A stretch of DNA of 64,000 nt from contig DAIQOI010000003.1 of NCBI GenBank assembly GCA_036787955.1, forward strand, positions 248,001 through 312,000, read 5' to 3'. Of the stretch, positions 51,894 through 60,296 are shown piece after piece. The notes beneath the pieces are model-generated. The model had not been told where the DNA came from, searched no databases, and saw only the letters and a program-made list of their open reading frames with translations. Position numbers and translations under genes: made by a program. The stretch comes from UBA2336 sp036787955 (GTDB lineage: Bacteria; Bacteroidota; Bacteroidia; Cytophagales; Cyclobacteriaceae). Each line of letters begins with the position of its first letter. Within the stretch, counting starts at the first letter, position 1.

Positions 51894-52973
51894 ATGAAAA
51901 AAATGTGTGTGCTGGTGGGAGTGGTGATGGCAGTAGCAGTTTGGGCGCAGCAATCCAAACCGCTGCGTTTTTCAGAGGAAACTTTTGATTTCGGAACAAT
52001 CATGGAAGAAGACGGGCCGGTAACGCATGCGTTTGTCCTTACCAACTCGTCCAACCGTCCGGTTACCATTCTTACTGTCAAACCTTCCTGCGGATGCACC
52101 ACACCGGAGTGGACACGCGAACCCATTATGCCGGGTAAAACCGGTATAATTAAGGCGCAATACGATCCCAAAGACCGCCCCGGCTACTTTCACAAATCGC
52201 TTACCATTACCACCGATTATGATAACCAGCCGATAACCTTGTACATCAAAGGACAGGTTCAATCGCGCAGCGGCAGCATGTATTCCGAATACCCGGCTTT
52301 CAGTGGCAACTGGCGGCTCAGAAGCCTTGCAATAAACCTGGGCAAAATTTTCAGAAAAGACGAATGGACACTTCGCTCGGTTGAATTTGTGAATGCGGGC
52401 GAGAAGCCAGTTACCTTTACCGGTAAAGCCGAAACCCCCGAATGGATCCAACTGGATGTTCAGCCCAGGACCGTACAGCCCGGACAACGGGGTGAGATTA
52501 AGATTAAATACAATGGGTTGAAACGCGGATTGTATGGATTTCAGTCGGACCGAATTGTTATTCATACTGATGACGATCGCCTTCCTGCTAAGGAATTCAC
52601 TTTGTATGTAACACTTGAAGATTATTTTACGCCCCTTCCACCGGAAGAGCTGGCCAAAGCGCCCCAGCTTCGTTTGCCGCTTTATCTTTTTGATTTTGGT
52701 ACTGTAAATGGTTCCGGCAAGGTTCTTTCGCGTGAACTAACCTTTACCAATACGGGTAAATCGGATTTAGAGATCCGCAACGTGCAGGGCAACTGTTCGT
52801 GTATTCAGGCGCGTGTTGATAAGACTTTGCTCAAGCCAAACGAAAGTGGGGTGCTTACCATTTTGTTCACTCCGGAAGACCGAAGAGGCCTGCAGAATAA
52901 GGCGGTTGTAATTTATTCCAACGATCCGCAGAATCCGGTGCAACGGGTTACTTTTACAGCTACCGTTAATTGA
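51894..52973 (+). CDS. DUF1573 (Ig-like) exported protein
   Basis: 359 residues. A signal peptide (about 1-18, ending VAVWAQ) is followed by an N-terminal DUF1573 domain (FDFGTIMEEDGPVTHAFVL, VKPSCGCTTPEW, GYFHKSLTITTD), a divergent middle beta domain, and a second DUF1573-like domain (LFDFGTVNGSGKVLSRELTF, NCSCIQARVDKTLL, NDPQNPVQRVTFTATVN). The SCGC/CSC cysteines are family hallmarks. Periplasmic or surface Ig-like protein common in Bacteroidota; role unknown. It has its own promoter box upstream. Confidence 0.85.
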   Translation: MKKMCVLVGVVMAVAVWAQQSKPLRFSEETFDFGTIMEEDGPVTHAFVLTNSSNRPVTILTVKPSCGCTTPEWTREPIMPGKTGIIKAQYDPKDRPGYFHKSLTITTDYDNQPITLYIKGQVQSRSGSMYSEYPAFSGNWRLRSLAINLGKIFRKDEWTLRSVEFVNAGEKPVTFTGKAETPEWIQLDVQPRTVQPGQRGEIKIKYNGLKRGLYGFQSDRIVIHTDDDRLPAKEFTLYVTLEDYFTPLPPEELAKAPQLRLPLYLFDFGTVNGSGKVLSRELTFTNTGKSDLEIRNVQGNCSCIQARVDKTLLKPNESGVLTILFTPEDRRGLQNKAVVIYSNDPQNPVQRVTFTATVN

Positions 52974-53012
52974 AAAATCAGATTGTGCGGGTATTTATTA
53001 AAGGGGCATTGC

Positions 53013-53020
53013 TAACTTTG
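53013..53020 (+). promoter_or_regulatory. -7 promoter box (TAACTTTG) of the NYN-domain gene
   Basis: Exact TAnnTTTG match 30 bases before the ATG at 53050. No convincing TTG at the -33 position. The spacing to the start suits a short leader. Confidence 0.5.
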
Positions 53021-53049
53021 CTTTGATCTAACCAGTCTGACATATTTTG

Positions 53050-53991
53050 ATGAAAACCGGAAAAACACGGAAGAGCCTCGATCTCTTCAGGGTGGCCGTA
53101 TTTTACGATGGCTACTACTTTTATCTTGCCAGCAATTATTATACGTACATTCATTGGCGAAAAAGCCGTCTTCGTATTGAAGGCATTCACGAATATATCC
53201 GTCAGTTTCTTGCCGAAGAAGAGGGTTTGGAACTGCGGCAGGTGCAGATTGTGGACGCACATTATTTCCGTGGCAAATTGTCGGCAGAGGAGGCCTCGGT
53301 AAGAGGCGATCTGCTTTATTCAGAAAGGTTGTTTGAAGATGTACTGATGGATTCGGGCATTACAACACATTTCCTTCCGATTCGCGAAGTGAAAGGCCGC
53401 ATGATTGAAAAGGGAATTGATGTATGGTTTGCGCTGGAAGTATATGAAAACGTACGGCTAAATGGTTACGATTATGTGGTTTTGGTTACAGGCGATGGCG
53501 ACTTTGTGCCGCTGGTCAAGAAACTCAATCTGGCAGGAGTAAAGACGGTGCTGGCCTACTGGAACTATGAATATGCTGAAGAAGACAGCGAAAGAAAAAT
53601 TGTCAGTCTGGCCAGTCAGGAATTAATCGACTGGGTATATATGCCACTGTGCCTGTCGGATGTAATTGATGAAGATCCGCATGGAAAAAGTCAGATAGTA
53701 AACGATCTGTTTGTTGCACCAGCAAAACGCCAGTTCACTTCGGTACGTGAGGCACTGGAAAATATGCCCAGCAAAGGCGAAAGAAGGGAAGGGCCAATTT
53801 TGTCTTTAAAAACCGGCTATGGTTTTATCAAAGCCCCTGAAATCAATAATGTCTTTTTCCGTTACGATGCATTGGAAAATGTTGACTTCAACGATTTGCA
53901 GGTGGGCGACACAGTTGAATATACCATTGAGCCTGCACCTGACGGAACAGGAAGGTTTATTGCCCGGAGGGTTAGGCTGATAAGGAGTTGA
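53050..53991 (+). CDS. NYN (LabA/PIN-like) nuclease-domain protein with C-terminal cold-shock-like domain
   Basis: 313 residues from ATG 53050 (a TTG precedes it). The NYN domain spans about 12-195: RVAVFYDGYYFYLASNYY (first Asp), GIDVWFALEVYENVR (second acidic position) and VVLVTGDGDFVPLVKKLN (third acidic cluster), then GVKTVLAYW. The C-terminal 65 residues look like a cold-shock/S1-type OB fold (LKTGYGFIKAPEINNVFFRY, LQVGDTVEYTIEP). The combination suggests a sequence-guided RNA-binding ribonuclease. Cytoplasmic. Nothing in the neighbourhood gives a target. Confidence 0.82.
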   Translation: MKTGKTRKSLDLFRVAVFYDGYYFYLASNYYTYIHWRKSRLRIEGIHEYIRQFLAEEEGLELRQVQIVDAHYFRGKLSAEEASVRGDLLYSERLFEDVLMDSGITTHFLPIREVKGRMIEKGIDVWFALEVYENVRLNGYDYVVLVTGDGDFVPLVKKLNLAGVKTVLAYWNYEYAEEDSERKIVSLASQELIDWVYMPLCLSDVIDEDPHGKSQIVNDLFVAPAKRQFTSVREALENMPSKGERREGPILSLKTGYGFIKAPEINNVFFRYDALENVDFNDLQVGDTVEYTIEPAPDGTGRFIARRVRLIRS

Positions 53992-54100
53992 GTTGCGGGC
54001 AACCGGCCGTACTTTGTTTTCTGCGAGTTGCTTACCCTGCGGCCCGCGTCTGTCGTAGGCCGTCTTTCCTCCACTTGTAAAACAGAAGATGAAGCCGTGC

Positions 54101-55321
54101 TCAGCAGGTAAACGCCTGTATGCCGGTAATTTCCCTGCCTAAAATCAGCAGGTGAATATCGTGCGTACCTTCGTAGGTGATCACACTTTCCAGGTTCATC
54201 ATGTGGCGCATAATTGGATATTCACCCGTTATACCCATGCCGCCATGAATCTGCCTTGCTTCGCGGGCGATTTCTAGTGCCACCTGAACATTGTTGCGCT
54301 TGGCCATGGAAATTTGTGCGGTAGTGGCCTTGCCCTCATTCATCAACACGCCCAGTCGCCAGTTCAAAAGCTGCGCCTTTGTAATTTCAGTAAGCATTTC
54401 TGCTAATTTCTTTTGAATAAGCTGAAAGGAAGCGATGGGCTTGCCAAATTGTATCCGTTCCAGCGCATATCGCCTTGCCGATTCGTAGCAATCCATGGCT
54501 GCGCCAATTGCGCCCCAGGCAATACCGTACCGGGCCGAGTCGAGGCACATCATAGGTGCTCCCAGGCCGCTCTTGCCGGGCAGAAGGTTTTCTTTAGGAA
54601 CCTTCACATTGTCAAAAACCAGCTCACCGGTGGCGCTGGCGCGTAGCGACCATTTACCGTGAGTCTCGGGAGTGGTAAAGCCGGGCATGCCGCGCTCAAC
54701 GATCAATCCATGAATGCGTCCCTGTTCGTTTTTTGCCCATACCACGGCAATGTCGGCTTTGGGAGCGTTGGAAATCCACATCTTGGCACCGTTCAGCAGG
54801 TAGTAGTCGCCCATATCTTTGAAATTGGTAACCATACCTCCAGGGTTGGAGCCGTAATCCGGTTCGGTTAATCCAAAACATCCGAGCCACTCACCGCTGG
54901 CCAGTTTGGGCAGGTATTTTTTGCGTTGCTCTTCTGTGCCGAATTTGTAAATGGGGTACATTACTAACGACCCCTGAACGGAAGCAGTAGAACGCATGCC
55001 CGAATCGCCCCGCTCAATTTCCTGCATTATCAAACCATACGATATGTAGTCCAGTCCGCCACCGCCATATTCAGCTGGTATCGTTGGTCCGAAGGCACCT
55101 ATTTCGCCAAACTTTTTAACGATTTCATAAGGAAAATAGGCACGTTGGGCCCAATCTTCGATGTAGGGTGATATTTCTTTTTTAACAAAATCGCGAATGC
55201 TGCTTCGGATGAGCTTCTGCTCTTCGGTAAGCAGTTCATCAATGCCGTAAAAATCAGGATGTTCAAACAGATCCTGTTTGAGCGATTTGCGGGCAGGAGC
55301 GTCAGCAGTGTGTGATGCCAT
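54101..55321 (-). CDS. gcdH: Glutaryl-CoA dehydrogenase (acyl-CoA dehydrogenase family)
   Basis: 406 residues. Acyl-CoA dehydrogenase fold: FGLTEPDYGSNPGG (FAD/substrate loop), AKMWISNAPKADIAVVWAKN, QIHGGMGITGEYPIMRHMMN and the catalytic Glu in VITYEGTHDIHLLILGREIT. RSTASVQGSLVMYPIYKFG is the glutaryl-CoA dehydrogenase type sequence. It decarboxylates glutaryl-CoA to crotonyl-CoA in lysine and tryptophan breakdown. Divergent from tryptophan dioxygenase, with 73 bases and a GCCGGC inverted repeat between starts. Confidence 0.93.
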   Translation of the reverse strand: MASHTADAPARKSLKQDLFEHPDFYGIDELLTEEQKLIRSSIRDFVKKEISPYIEDWAQRAYFPYEIVKKFGEIGAFGPTIPAEYGGGGLDYISYGLIMQEIERGDSGMRSTASVQGSLVMYPIYKFGTEEQRKKYLPKLASGEWLGCFGLTEPDYGSNPGGMVTNFKDMGDYYLLNGAKMWISNAPKADIAVVWAKNEQGRIHGLIVERGMPGFTTPETHGKWSLRASATGELVFDNVKVPKENLLPGKSGLGAPMMCLDSARYGIAWGAIGAAMDCYESARRYALERIQFGKPIASFQLIQKKLAEMLTEITKAQLLNWRLGVLMNEGKATTAQISMAKRNNVQVALEIAREARQIHGGMGITGEYPIMRHMMNLESVITYEGTHDIHLLILGREITGIQAFTC

Positions 55322-55347
55322 GGAATTAATTACTTTAGTGCCGGTAT

Positions 55348-55363
55348 GCCGGCGGTTGCCGGC
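55348..55363. repeat. GCCGGC-GGTT-GCCGGC inverted repeat between gcdH and kynA
   Basis: GCCGGC at 55348-55353 and 55358-55363 flank GGTT, and a further GCCGG begins at 55340. It lies in the short divergent intergenic region, suitable for a shared regulator site or a hairpin; no regulator gene is adjacent. Confidence 0.45.
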
Positions 55364-55373
55364 TTTAAAGCGA

Positions 55374-55381
55374 CAAATTTA
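55374..55381 (-). promoter_or_regulatory. -7 promoter box (TAAATTTG) of gcdH
   Basis: The minus-strand TAAATTTG is an exact TAnnTTTG match, 52 bases upstream of the gcdH ATG. The GCCGGC inverted repeat sits between box and start, where a bound protein would block transcription. Confidence 0.45.
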
Positions 55382-55394
55382 AGTAATCCTGTCA

Positions 55395-56348
55395 GTGAAA
55401 CCACAACAACCGGCTGTTTCCGATGATTTAACTGTTCAACTGAAAAAGTTGCAGGAAAAATATGCAGCCATGGGTCAGGACCTGTCTTCCTACCTGGATG
55501 GCCTGCTTTACTCGGATTATCTTACCTATTGGGATTATATACATCTTGATACCTTATTAAGCCTGCAGACTCCCAGGACACGGTTTAAGGATGAGGTGAT
55601 TTTCATTACCTACCACCAGATTACCGAACTGTATTTCCGGCTTATACTCTGGGAACTGGATCAGATTGCCGCGCATCAGCATCCTGATGAAAAGTTTTTA
55701 AATGACCGGCTTACGCGAATCATCAGGTACTTCAGGAACCTTGAGTTTTCCTTCGACATCATGACCGAAGGAATGGAGAAGGATCAGTTTCTCAAATTCC
55801 GCATGGCACTGCTGCCGGCAAGTGGTTTTCAGTCGGCCCAGTACCGGCTCATTGAAATAATCTGCACCGATATGATCAACCTGGTGGCGCTCGATCAGCG
55901 TCAGCGCGTAAACCCTGATAACATAGATGAGATGCTCGAGCATCTGTATTGGCGCAGAGGCGCCACCGAGCTGGCCACCGGAGAAAAAACCTTAACACTG
56001 CGTCAGTTTGAAGAAAAATATATGAAAGTGTTTCGTCAGACCGGCATAGAGTACCAGCACACAAACCTACGGCAGATTTATAATAAGTTTTATACCGGAA
56101 ATACCACCATTATTGAGAAGCTTCGCCAACTCGATACATTGGCCAACGTGCTCTGGCCGCTCGCTCATATGAAGTCGGCCGGCAAATACCTTCACAAGGA
56201 CCCCGAAGACATCAAGGCAACCGGAGGCACCAACTGGCAGAAATATCTGCCTCCTCGTTTTCAAAAAATTATTTTCTTTCCGGAGTTGTGGAGCGAAGAA
56301 GAAAAGAACGAATGGGGCAGGGCGGCTTTTGTGAAAGGCATGGCCTGA
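55395..56348 (+). CDS. kynA: Tryptophan 2,3-dioxygenase
   Basis: 317 residues from a GTG start. TDO hallmarks: YLDGLLYSDYLTYWDYIHLD, FITYHQITELYFRLILWELD (substrate-binding His/Tyr region), SGFQSAQYRLIE and the C-terminal HMKSAGKYLHKDP, with ATGGTNWQKYLPPR. A heme enzyme opening the tryptophan indole ring to N-formylkynurenine. Divergent from glutaryl-CoA dehydrogenase; other kynurenine genes are not in the window. A repeat element follows its stop. Confidence 0.94.
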   Translation: MKPQQPAVSDDLTVQLKKLQEKYAAMGQDLSSYLDGLLYSDYLTYWDYIHLDTLLSLQTPRTRFKDEVIFITYHQITELYFRLILWELDQIAAHQHPDEKFLNDRLTRIIRYFRNLEFSFDIMTEGMEKDQFLKFRMALLPASGFQSAQYRLIEIICTDMINLVALDQRQRVNPDNIDEMLEHLYWRRGATELATGEKTLTLRQFEEKYMKVFRQTGIEYQHTNLRQIYNKFYTGNTTIIEKLRQLDTLANVLWPLAHMKSAGKYLHKDPEDIKATGGTNWQKYLPPRFQKIIFFPELWSEEEKNEWGRAAFVKGMA

Positions 56349-56370
56349 GCAGAAGCCGCCTAACTACCCC

Positions 56371-56410
56371 TGTCATCCTGAGTCACGCTGCAGGCGTGAC
56401 GAAGGATCTT
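56371..56410. repeat. REP-like intergenic repeat with perfect hairpin
   Basis: TGTCATCCTGAGTCACGCTG continues into a 7-base perfect stem GTCACGC (56382-56388) / GCGTGAC (56394-56400), then GAAGGATCTT. The TGTCATCCTGAG...GAAGGATCT frame is a repeat I recall being widely scattered in Bacteroidota genomes between genes. It sits between kynA and the MORN-repeat gene. Confidence 0.6.
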
Positions 56411-56423
56411 TTGATGAAGCCAC

Positions 56424-56458
56424 GGGCTGTGAGCTGCGGGCTGCGAGCTACAGGCTGC
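56424..56458. repeat. Five tandem heptamers (RRGCTRY)
   Basis: Five consecutive 7-base units: GGGCTGT, GAGCTGC, GGGCTGC, GAGCTAC, AGGCTGC. They begin 14 bases after the REP-like element and look like a short variable tandem repeat, a companion often seen beside such intergenic repeats. Confidence 0.7.
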
Positions 56459-56508
56459 AATTTTTTGCAAATCCGGAATTTGAGTCTAAAAATGTCTGTC
56501 GAATAATG

Positions 56509-56516
56509 TAACTTTA
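56509..56516 (+). promoter_or_regulatory. Near-consensus -7 box (TAACTTTA)
   Basis: One mismatch from TAnnTTTG, 20 bases before the ATG at 56537 of the MORN-repeat gene. Spacing is right for a promoter downstream of the repeat element. Confidence 0.35.
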
Positions 56517-56536
56517 GCAAGCAGTCTTATACAGTT

Positions 56537-58315
56537 ATGCGACTGTTTGCCGGCATCTGTGTTTACTTATCTTTTATTACGCTTGCGGCCCAGCCCGTTC
56601 TGCGCAAAACCTGGCATGACAAAGAGCGACAATTCGTTAAAGAGATCTTTCAGGTAAAAGACACCGTACGCAATATCCGCAACGGTCGTTATACATCTTA
56701 TTACGTGAATGGTAAGGTTGAATCCCGCGGTTATTTTGAGAACAACCAGACGACCGGCATCTGGGAATTTTTTTATGAATCCGGCAACCTGAAGATGCGT
56801 GGGGTACTGAAGAACGGCACCAACTCAGGTAACTGGGAATTTTTTTATGAGAACGGCCAAAAGAGCATGGAAGGTGTTATGAATGGCCGTACCCGCGAGG
56901 GTAAGTGGAATTATTACTACGAAAACGGATCATTAAAAGAGACCGGAACCTACGTGGCCGGAAAGCGACAGGGTATATGGAAAGCTTTTTATGAAGATGG
57001 CACGTTGAAAAGTGAAGGCGAATATAACGATGATTACGGTTTAATTACAGAATATTATCATTCGGGCAAGGTGTACGGCAGCGGCCCCAAAGCGGGAACG
57101 CGCAAGGTAGGAAGGTGGAGATATTTCAGTGAAGCTGATGGCACACTGAGCAGCGAGGGCGACTATGCCGATGGCCGCAAAAATGGTTTGTGGACAGGGT
57201 ATTATCCTTCTGGCAAAGTAGCTTCGCAGGGTAATTATATTCAGGGCGAGCCGCACGGACCGTGGAATTATTATTATGAAAACGGACAGCTTAGCTCTGC
57301 GGGTGTTTTTTCCGAAGGCAAGCGGGATGGCTATTGGGTAAGTTTTTCAACCGAGGGGAAAAAGATCAGTGAGTGCAATTTATCGAATGGCACAGGTCAG
57401 TATCAGGAATATTATCCTTCGGGAAAACTGAAGATAACCGGAAATATTGTTGATGAACTGCGTGAAGGCGAATGGATTTTTTACAGGGAAGACGGAACCC
57501 GCGAGGGAGTATGTCAATATGAGCGGGGCAAGGGCCGTTACAGCGGCTTTTATCCGAACGGGGCATTGCACACCAGGGGAGAGATGGAAGGCGATAAAAA
57601 AGTAGGAACCTGGGAAATTTACGATCCATACGGTAAGCTAACCGGATATTACAGGCCTTATTATGACGAACAAAATCTGGCTGAACAGATTGTACAGTTG
57701 AGCAAGGAAAATACACGGACCTCAGCAAAAGTGCGCAGAGGTTTTAGTTATTTCACCGAACGTACCAATGAATTTAAAGGCATCATTCTGGGGGGTAACC
57801 CGATGCTGGTCTTTGCCGGCCGGCTACCCATGGCTGTTGAGTTCTATAACCAGGAAAGATTGGGTCATGAATTCGAATTTACCGGCATCCGCGATCCCTT
57901 TTTTGTGGCCGACCACAACATTGCAACCGACAAGCCTTTTAGACGTGGTTACTCCATGGCGGTACGACAAAAATTTTACAACCCGGTACGGGCCGGTATG
58001 TGGTATTTTGCGCATGAAATTCGCTTTACCAATCTGGGGCATTTTGTAAATGAAGAGATCGCCCCCGACAACGTGATTACCTTAAGTGCCTCCGAACAGC
58101 GTGTGCAGTACGGGCTGCTCGCTGGGTACCGCATTATGCAGCGAAACAACCGCAAGGGTTTTACACTTGACTTGTTTGTGGGATGCGATATCGGTTATCG
58201 GAATTTTGATGTTTCAGGGGTTAGCCAGCCGTATTTTGTTTCAGTCAATCAGAGTCCAGTGGCTGCCACATTCCAGGGTGGCCTTCATATCGGCCACGTT
58301 TTTTCTGCCCGTTAA
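56537..58315 (+). CDS. MORN-type (YwqK-like) repeat protein with C-terminal beta domain
   Basis: 592 residues. A signal peptide (about 1-19, ending ITLAAQ) is followed by roughly a dozen repeats of the G-x-W-x-x-Y-Y-x-x-G-x-L-x-x-x-G form up to about residue 375 (for example GIWEFFYESGNLKMRG, GNWEFFYENGQKSMEG, GKWNYYYENGSLKETG). After a Lys/Glu-rich linker (about 385-410), the last 180 residues look like a small barrel or beta domain (YSMAVRQKFYNPVRAGMWYF, YGLLAGYRIMQ, TFQGGLHIGHVFSAR). Such proteins are exported or on the cell envelope in Bacteroidota; no enzymatic role is visible. Confidence 0.8.
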   Translation: MRLFAGICVYLSFITLAAQPVLRKTWHDKERQFVKEIFQVKDTVRNIRNGRYTSYYVNGKVESRGYFENNQTTGIWEFFYESGNLKMRGVLKNGTNSGNWEFFYENGQKSMEGVMNGRTREGKWNYYYENGSLKETGTYVAGKRQGIWKAFYEDGTLKSEGEYNDDYGLITEYYHSGKVYGSGPKAGTRKVGRWRYFSEADGTLSSEGDYADGRKNGLWTGYYPSGKVASQGNYIQGEPHGPWNYYYENGQLSSAGVFSEGKRDGYWVSFSTEGKKISECNLSNGTGQYQEYYPSGKLKITGNIVDELREGEWIFYREDGTREGVCQYERGKGRYSGFYPNGALHTRGEMEGDKKVGTWEIYDPYGKLTGYYRPYYDEQNLAEQIVQLSKENTRTSAKVRRGFSYFTERTNEFKGIILGGNPMLVFAGRLPMAVEFYNQERLGHEFEFTGIRDPFFVADHNIATDKPFRRGYSMAVRQKFYNPVRAGMWYFAHEIRFTNLGHFVNEEIAPDNVITLSASEQRVQYGLLAGYRIMQRNNRKGFTLDLFVGCDIGYRNFDVSGVSQPYFVSVNQSPVAATFQGGLHIGHVFSAR

Positions 58316-58319
58316 GCTG

Positions 58320-58327
58320 TACCTTTG
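58320..58327 (+). promoter_or_regulatory. -7 promoter box (TACCTTTG) of the FAD dehydrogenase gene
   Basis: Exact TAnnTTTG match starting 5 bases after the previous stop and 29 bases before the ATG at 58357. A T-rich stretch lies upstream where the -33 region would be. Confidence 0.5.
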
Positions 58328-58356
58328 CGCTGATTGAAGGATAACTACCTTCTGGC

Positions 58357-59922
58357 ATGCGTTTCAGGGAAATTGTGTTAACACCTGCTGAGGCATTTGA
58401 TGAGCATGCGCTCAGCACGGTTCTCTTTCAAAAAACCGGTCTTTCTCCGGATGATTTTTTTATCGTTCCCCGAAAACGTTCGGTTGATGCCCGCGGCAAA
58501 AAAGTGGTGGTGCGCATGCGGGTGGAAGTTGTTCCACGCCGGGAGGGCCAACCGGAAATTCAGTACAACAAACCCGATAAGCAGGTCAGTCAGGCACAAT
58601 CGGTAATCATAGTTGGCTCCGGCCCGGCTGGTTTGTTTGCCGCGCTTCGCCTTATTGAAGAAGGCTTTAAACCCATTGTGCTGGAACGCGGCTCTTCAGT
58701 GCAGTTGCGCAGGCGGGATCTTGCTGCTATCAACAAGTACCACATCGTTAATCCGGAGTCAAACTACTGTTTTGGTGAAGGCGGGGCCGGCACCTATTCC
58801 GATGGGAAACTCTATACCCGATCCACCAAACGAGGGGATGTGCACCGCATACTGCAAATACTTGTGGCACATGGTGCTCGCAGGGATATTCTGTTTGACG
58901 CCCACCCGCATATCGGCACGAATAAATTGCCAAAGCTGGTCGAAAGTTTGCGTCAGACTATTCTGGATTGCGGTGGCGAGATTTATTTTAATACCCGGGT
59001 AGTCGAACTTCTTATACGAAGCAATGCTGTAGATGGAGTACTTACACAAAATAAGGATAAAATTAACGCCAGGGCGGTCATCCTTGCTACCGGACATTCG
59101 GCCCGTGATGTGTTTGAAATGCTGCACCAGCATCATGTTGCCTTGCAATGCAAACCTTTTGCGCTGGGGGTGCGTGTAGAGCACCCGCAACAGCTCATTG
59201 ATGAAATTCAGTATCACTGCACCGGTCCGCGCAACCATTGGCTGCCAGCCAGTTCGTACAGCCTGGTGCATCAGTCTGGTGTGAAAGAGAAACGCGGTGT
59301 TTTCTCCTTTTGCATGTGCCCGGGTGGGTTTATTGTTCCTTCAGCAACAAGCCCGGGCGAGGTGGTGGTCAATGGCATGTCGCCATCTCGCAGGGATTCG
59401 CGCTTTGCCAACAGCGGTATTGTGGTGTCGGTTAGTGAATCTGACTTTGCAATTTTTGCCAGCTCCGGGCCCCTGGCCGGTGTGCGGTTTCAGGCAGATA
59501 TTGAACAACGAGCGTGTGCCGCAGCAGGAGGTACACAAACAGCACCCGCTTTGCGCCTTACCGATTTTCTGCACAATCGCCTATCAGCGAGTTTACCGGA
59601 ATCTTCCTATCAGCCCGGCCTGGCTGTTGCCGATTTTTATTCATTCCTTCCACCGTTCATAATCAAATCCCTGCAGGAAGGTTTTAAAGCATTTGGAAAA
59701 AAAATGCGAGGCTATATTACCGAAGAAGCAGTGGTGGTGGGTGTGGAAAGCCGTACCTCATCGCCGGTGCGTATTCCGCGCAACCCAACCACCTTGCAGC
59801 ATCCGCAAATCAAAGGGCTCTTCCCTTGTGGCGAGGGTGCCGGCTATGCAGGGGGCATCGTGTCGGCTGCAATGGACGGAGAGCGTTGTGCCGGTGCTGC
59901 GGCAAAGTACCTATCTTCATAA
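58357..59922 (+). CDS. FAD-dependent dehydrogenase (COG2509-like)
   Basis: 521 residues. An N-terminal about 85-residue alpha/beta domain (RFREIVLTPAEAFDEHALST) is followed by the FAD-binding Rossmann motif VIIVGSGPAGLFAALRLIEE, VLERGSSVQLRRRD, CFGEGGAGTYSDGKLYTR, VILATGHSARDVFEML and a C-terminal FPCGEGAGYAGGIVSAAMDG. This matches the conserved bacterial family of uncharacterised FAD-dependent dehydrogenases. Substrate unknown. It is followed 3 bases later by the CoA-binding protein gene, so the two are probably co-transcribed. Confidence 0.85.
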   Translation: MRFREIVLTPAEAFDEHALSTVLFQKTGLSPDDFFIVPRKRSVDARGKKVVVRMRVEVVPRREGQPEIQYNKPDKQVSQAQSVIIVGSGPAGLFAALRLIEEGFKPIVLERGSSVQLRRRDLAAINKYHIVNPESNYCFGEGGAGTYSDGKLYTRSTKRGDVHRILQILVAHGARRDILFDAHPHIGTNKLPKLVESLRQTILDCGGEIYFNTRVVELLIRSNAVDGVLTQNKDKINARAVILATGHSARDVFEMLHQHHVALQCKPFALGVRVEHPQQLIDEIQYHCTGPRNHWLPASSYSLVHQSGVKEKRGVFSFCMCPGGFIVPSATSPGEVVVNGMSPSRRDSRFANSGIVVSVSESDFAIFASSGPLAGVRFQADIEQRACAAAGGTQTAPALRLTDFLHNRLSASLPESSYQPGLAVADFYSFLPPFIIKSLQEGFKAFGKKMRGYITEEAVVVGVESRTSSPVRIPRNPTTLQHPQIKGLFPCGEGAGYAGGIVSAAMDGERCAGAAAKYLSS

Positions 59923-59925
59923 ATT

Positions 59926-60294
59926 ATGAGCAAAAAGACAGTTATCATCGGGGCGTCAGTCAATCCATCGCGATATGCCTATTTGGCGGCCGAAATGCTT
60001 ACAGAATACGGCCACGAAATTATTCCGTTAGGATTGCGGAAAGGCGAATTGTTTGGCACCGTTGTTCGGTTGCTGGCAGAGAAACCCGCTGTTGCCGATG
60101 TTGATACAATAACGCTGTATATGAACCCGGTTAATCAGAAACCCTGGTTAGATTATCTGATCTCGCTGAAACCCAAGCGCATCATCTTCAACCCGGGCAC
60201 TGAGAATCCCGAGCTGGAAACCAGGGCAAGGGCAGCCGGCATTGAAACGGTGCATGGTTGTACACTGGTGATGCTGCGGACAGGTCAGTACTAA
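59926..60294 (+). CDS. CoA-binding domain protein (YccU-like)
   Basis: 122 residues, single Rossmann domain of the CoA-binding family: KKTVIIGASVNPSRYAYLAA, the ITLYMNPVNQKPWLDYLISL strand-helix, RIIFNPGTENPELETRARA and a C-terminal VHGCTLVMLRTGQY. Related to succinyl-CoA ligase alpha N-terminal folds but without the ligase part. Function unknown. Immediately downstream of the FAD dehydrogenase; convergent with the next gene (2 bases between stops). Confidence 0.85.
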   Translation: MSKKTVIIGASVNPSRYAYLAAEMLTEYGHEIIPLGLRKGELFGTVVRLLAEKPAVADVDTITLYMNPVNQKPWLDYLISLKPKRIIFNPGTENPELETRARAAGIETVHGCTLVMLRTGQY

Positions 60295-60296
60295 GG

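Noticed and set aside
56424..56458. Tandem heptamers as a CRISPR array
   Set aside because: Units are 7 bases with no spacers, and no cas genes are present.
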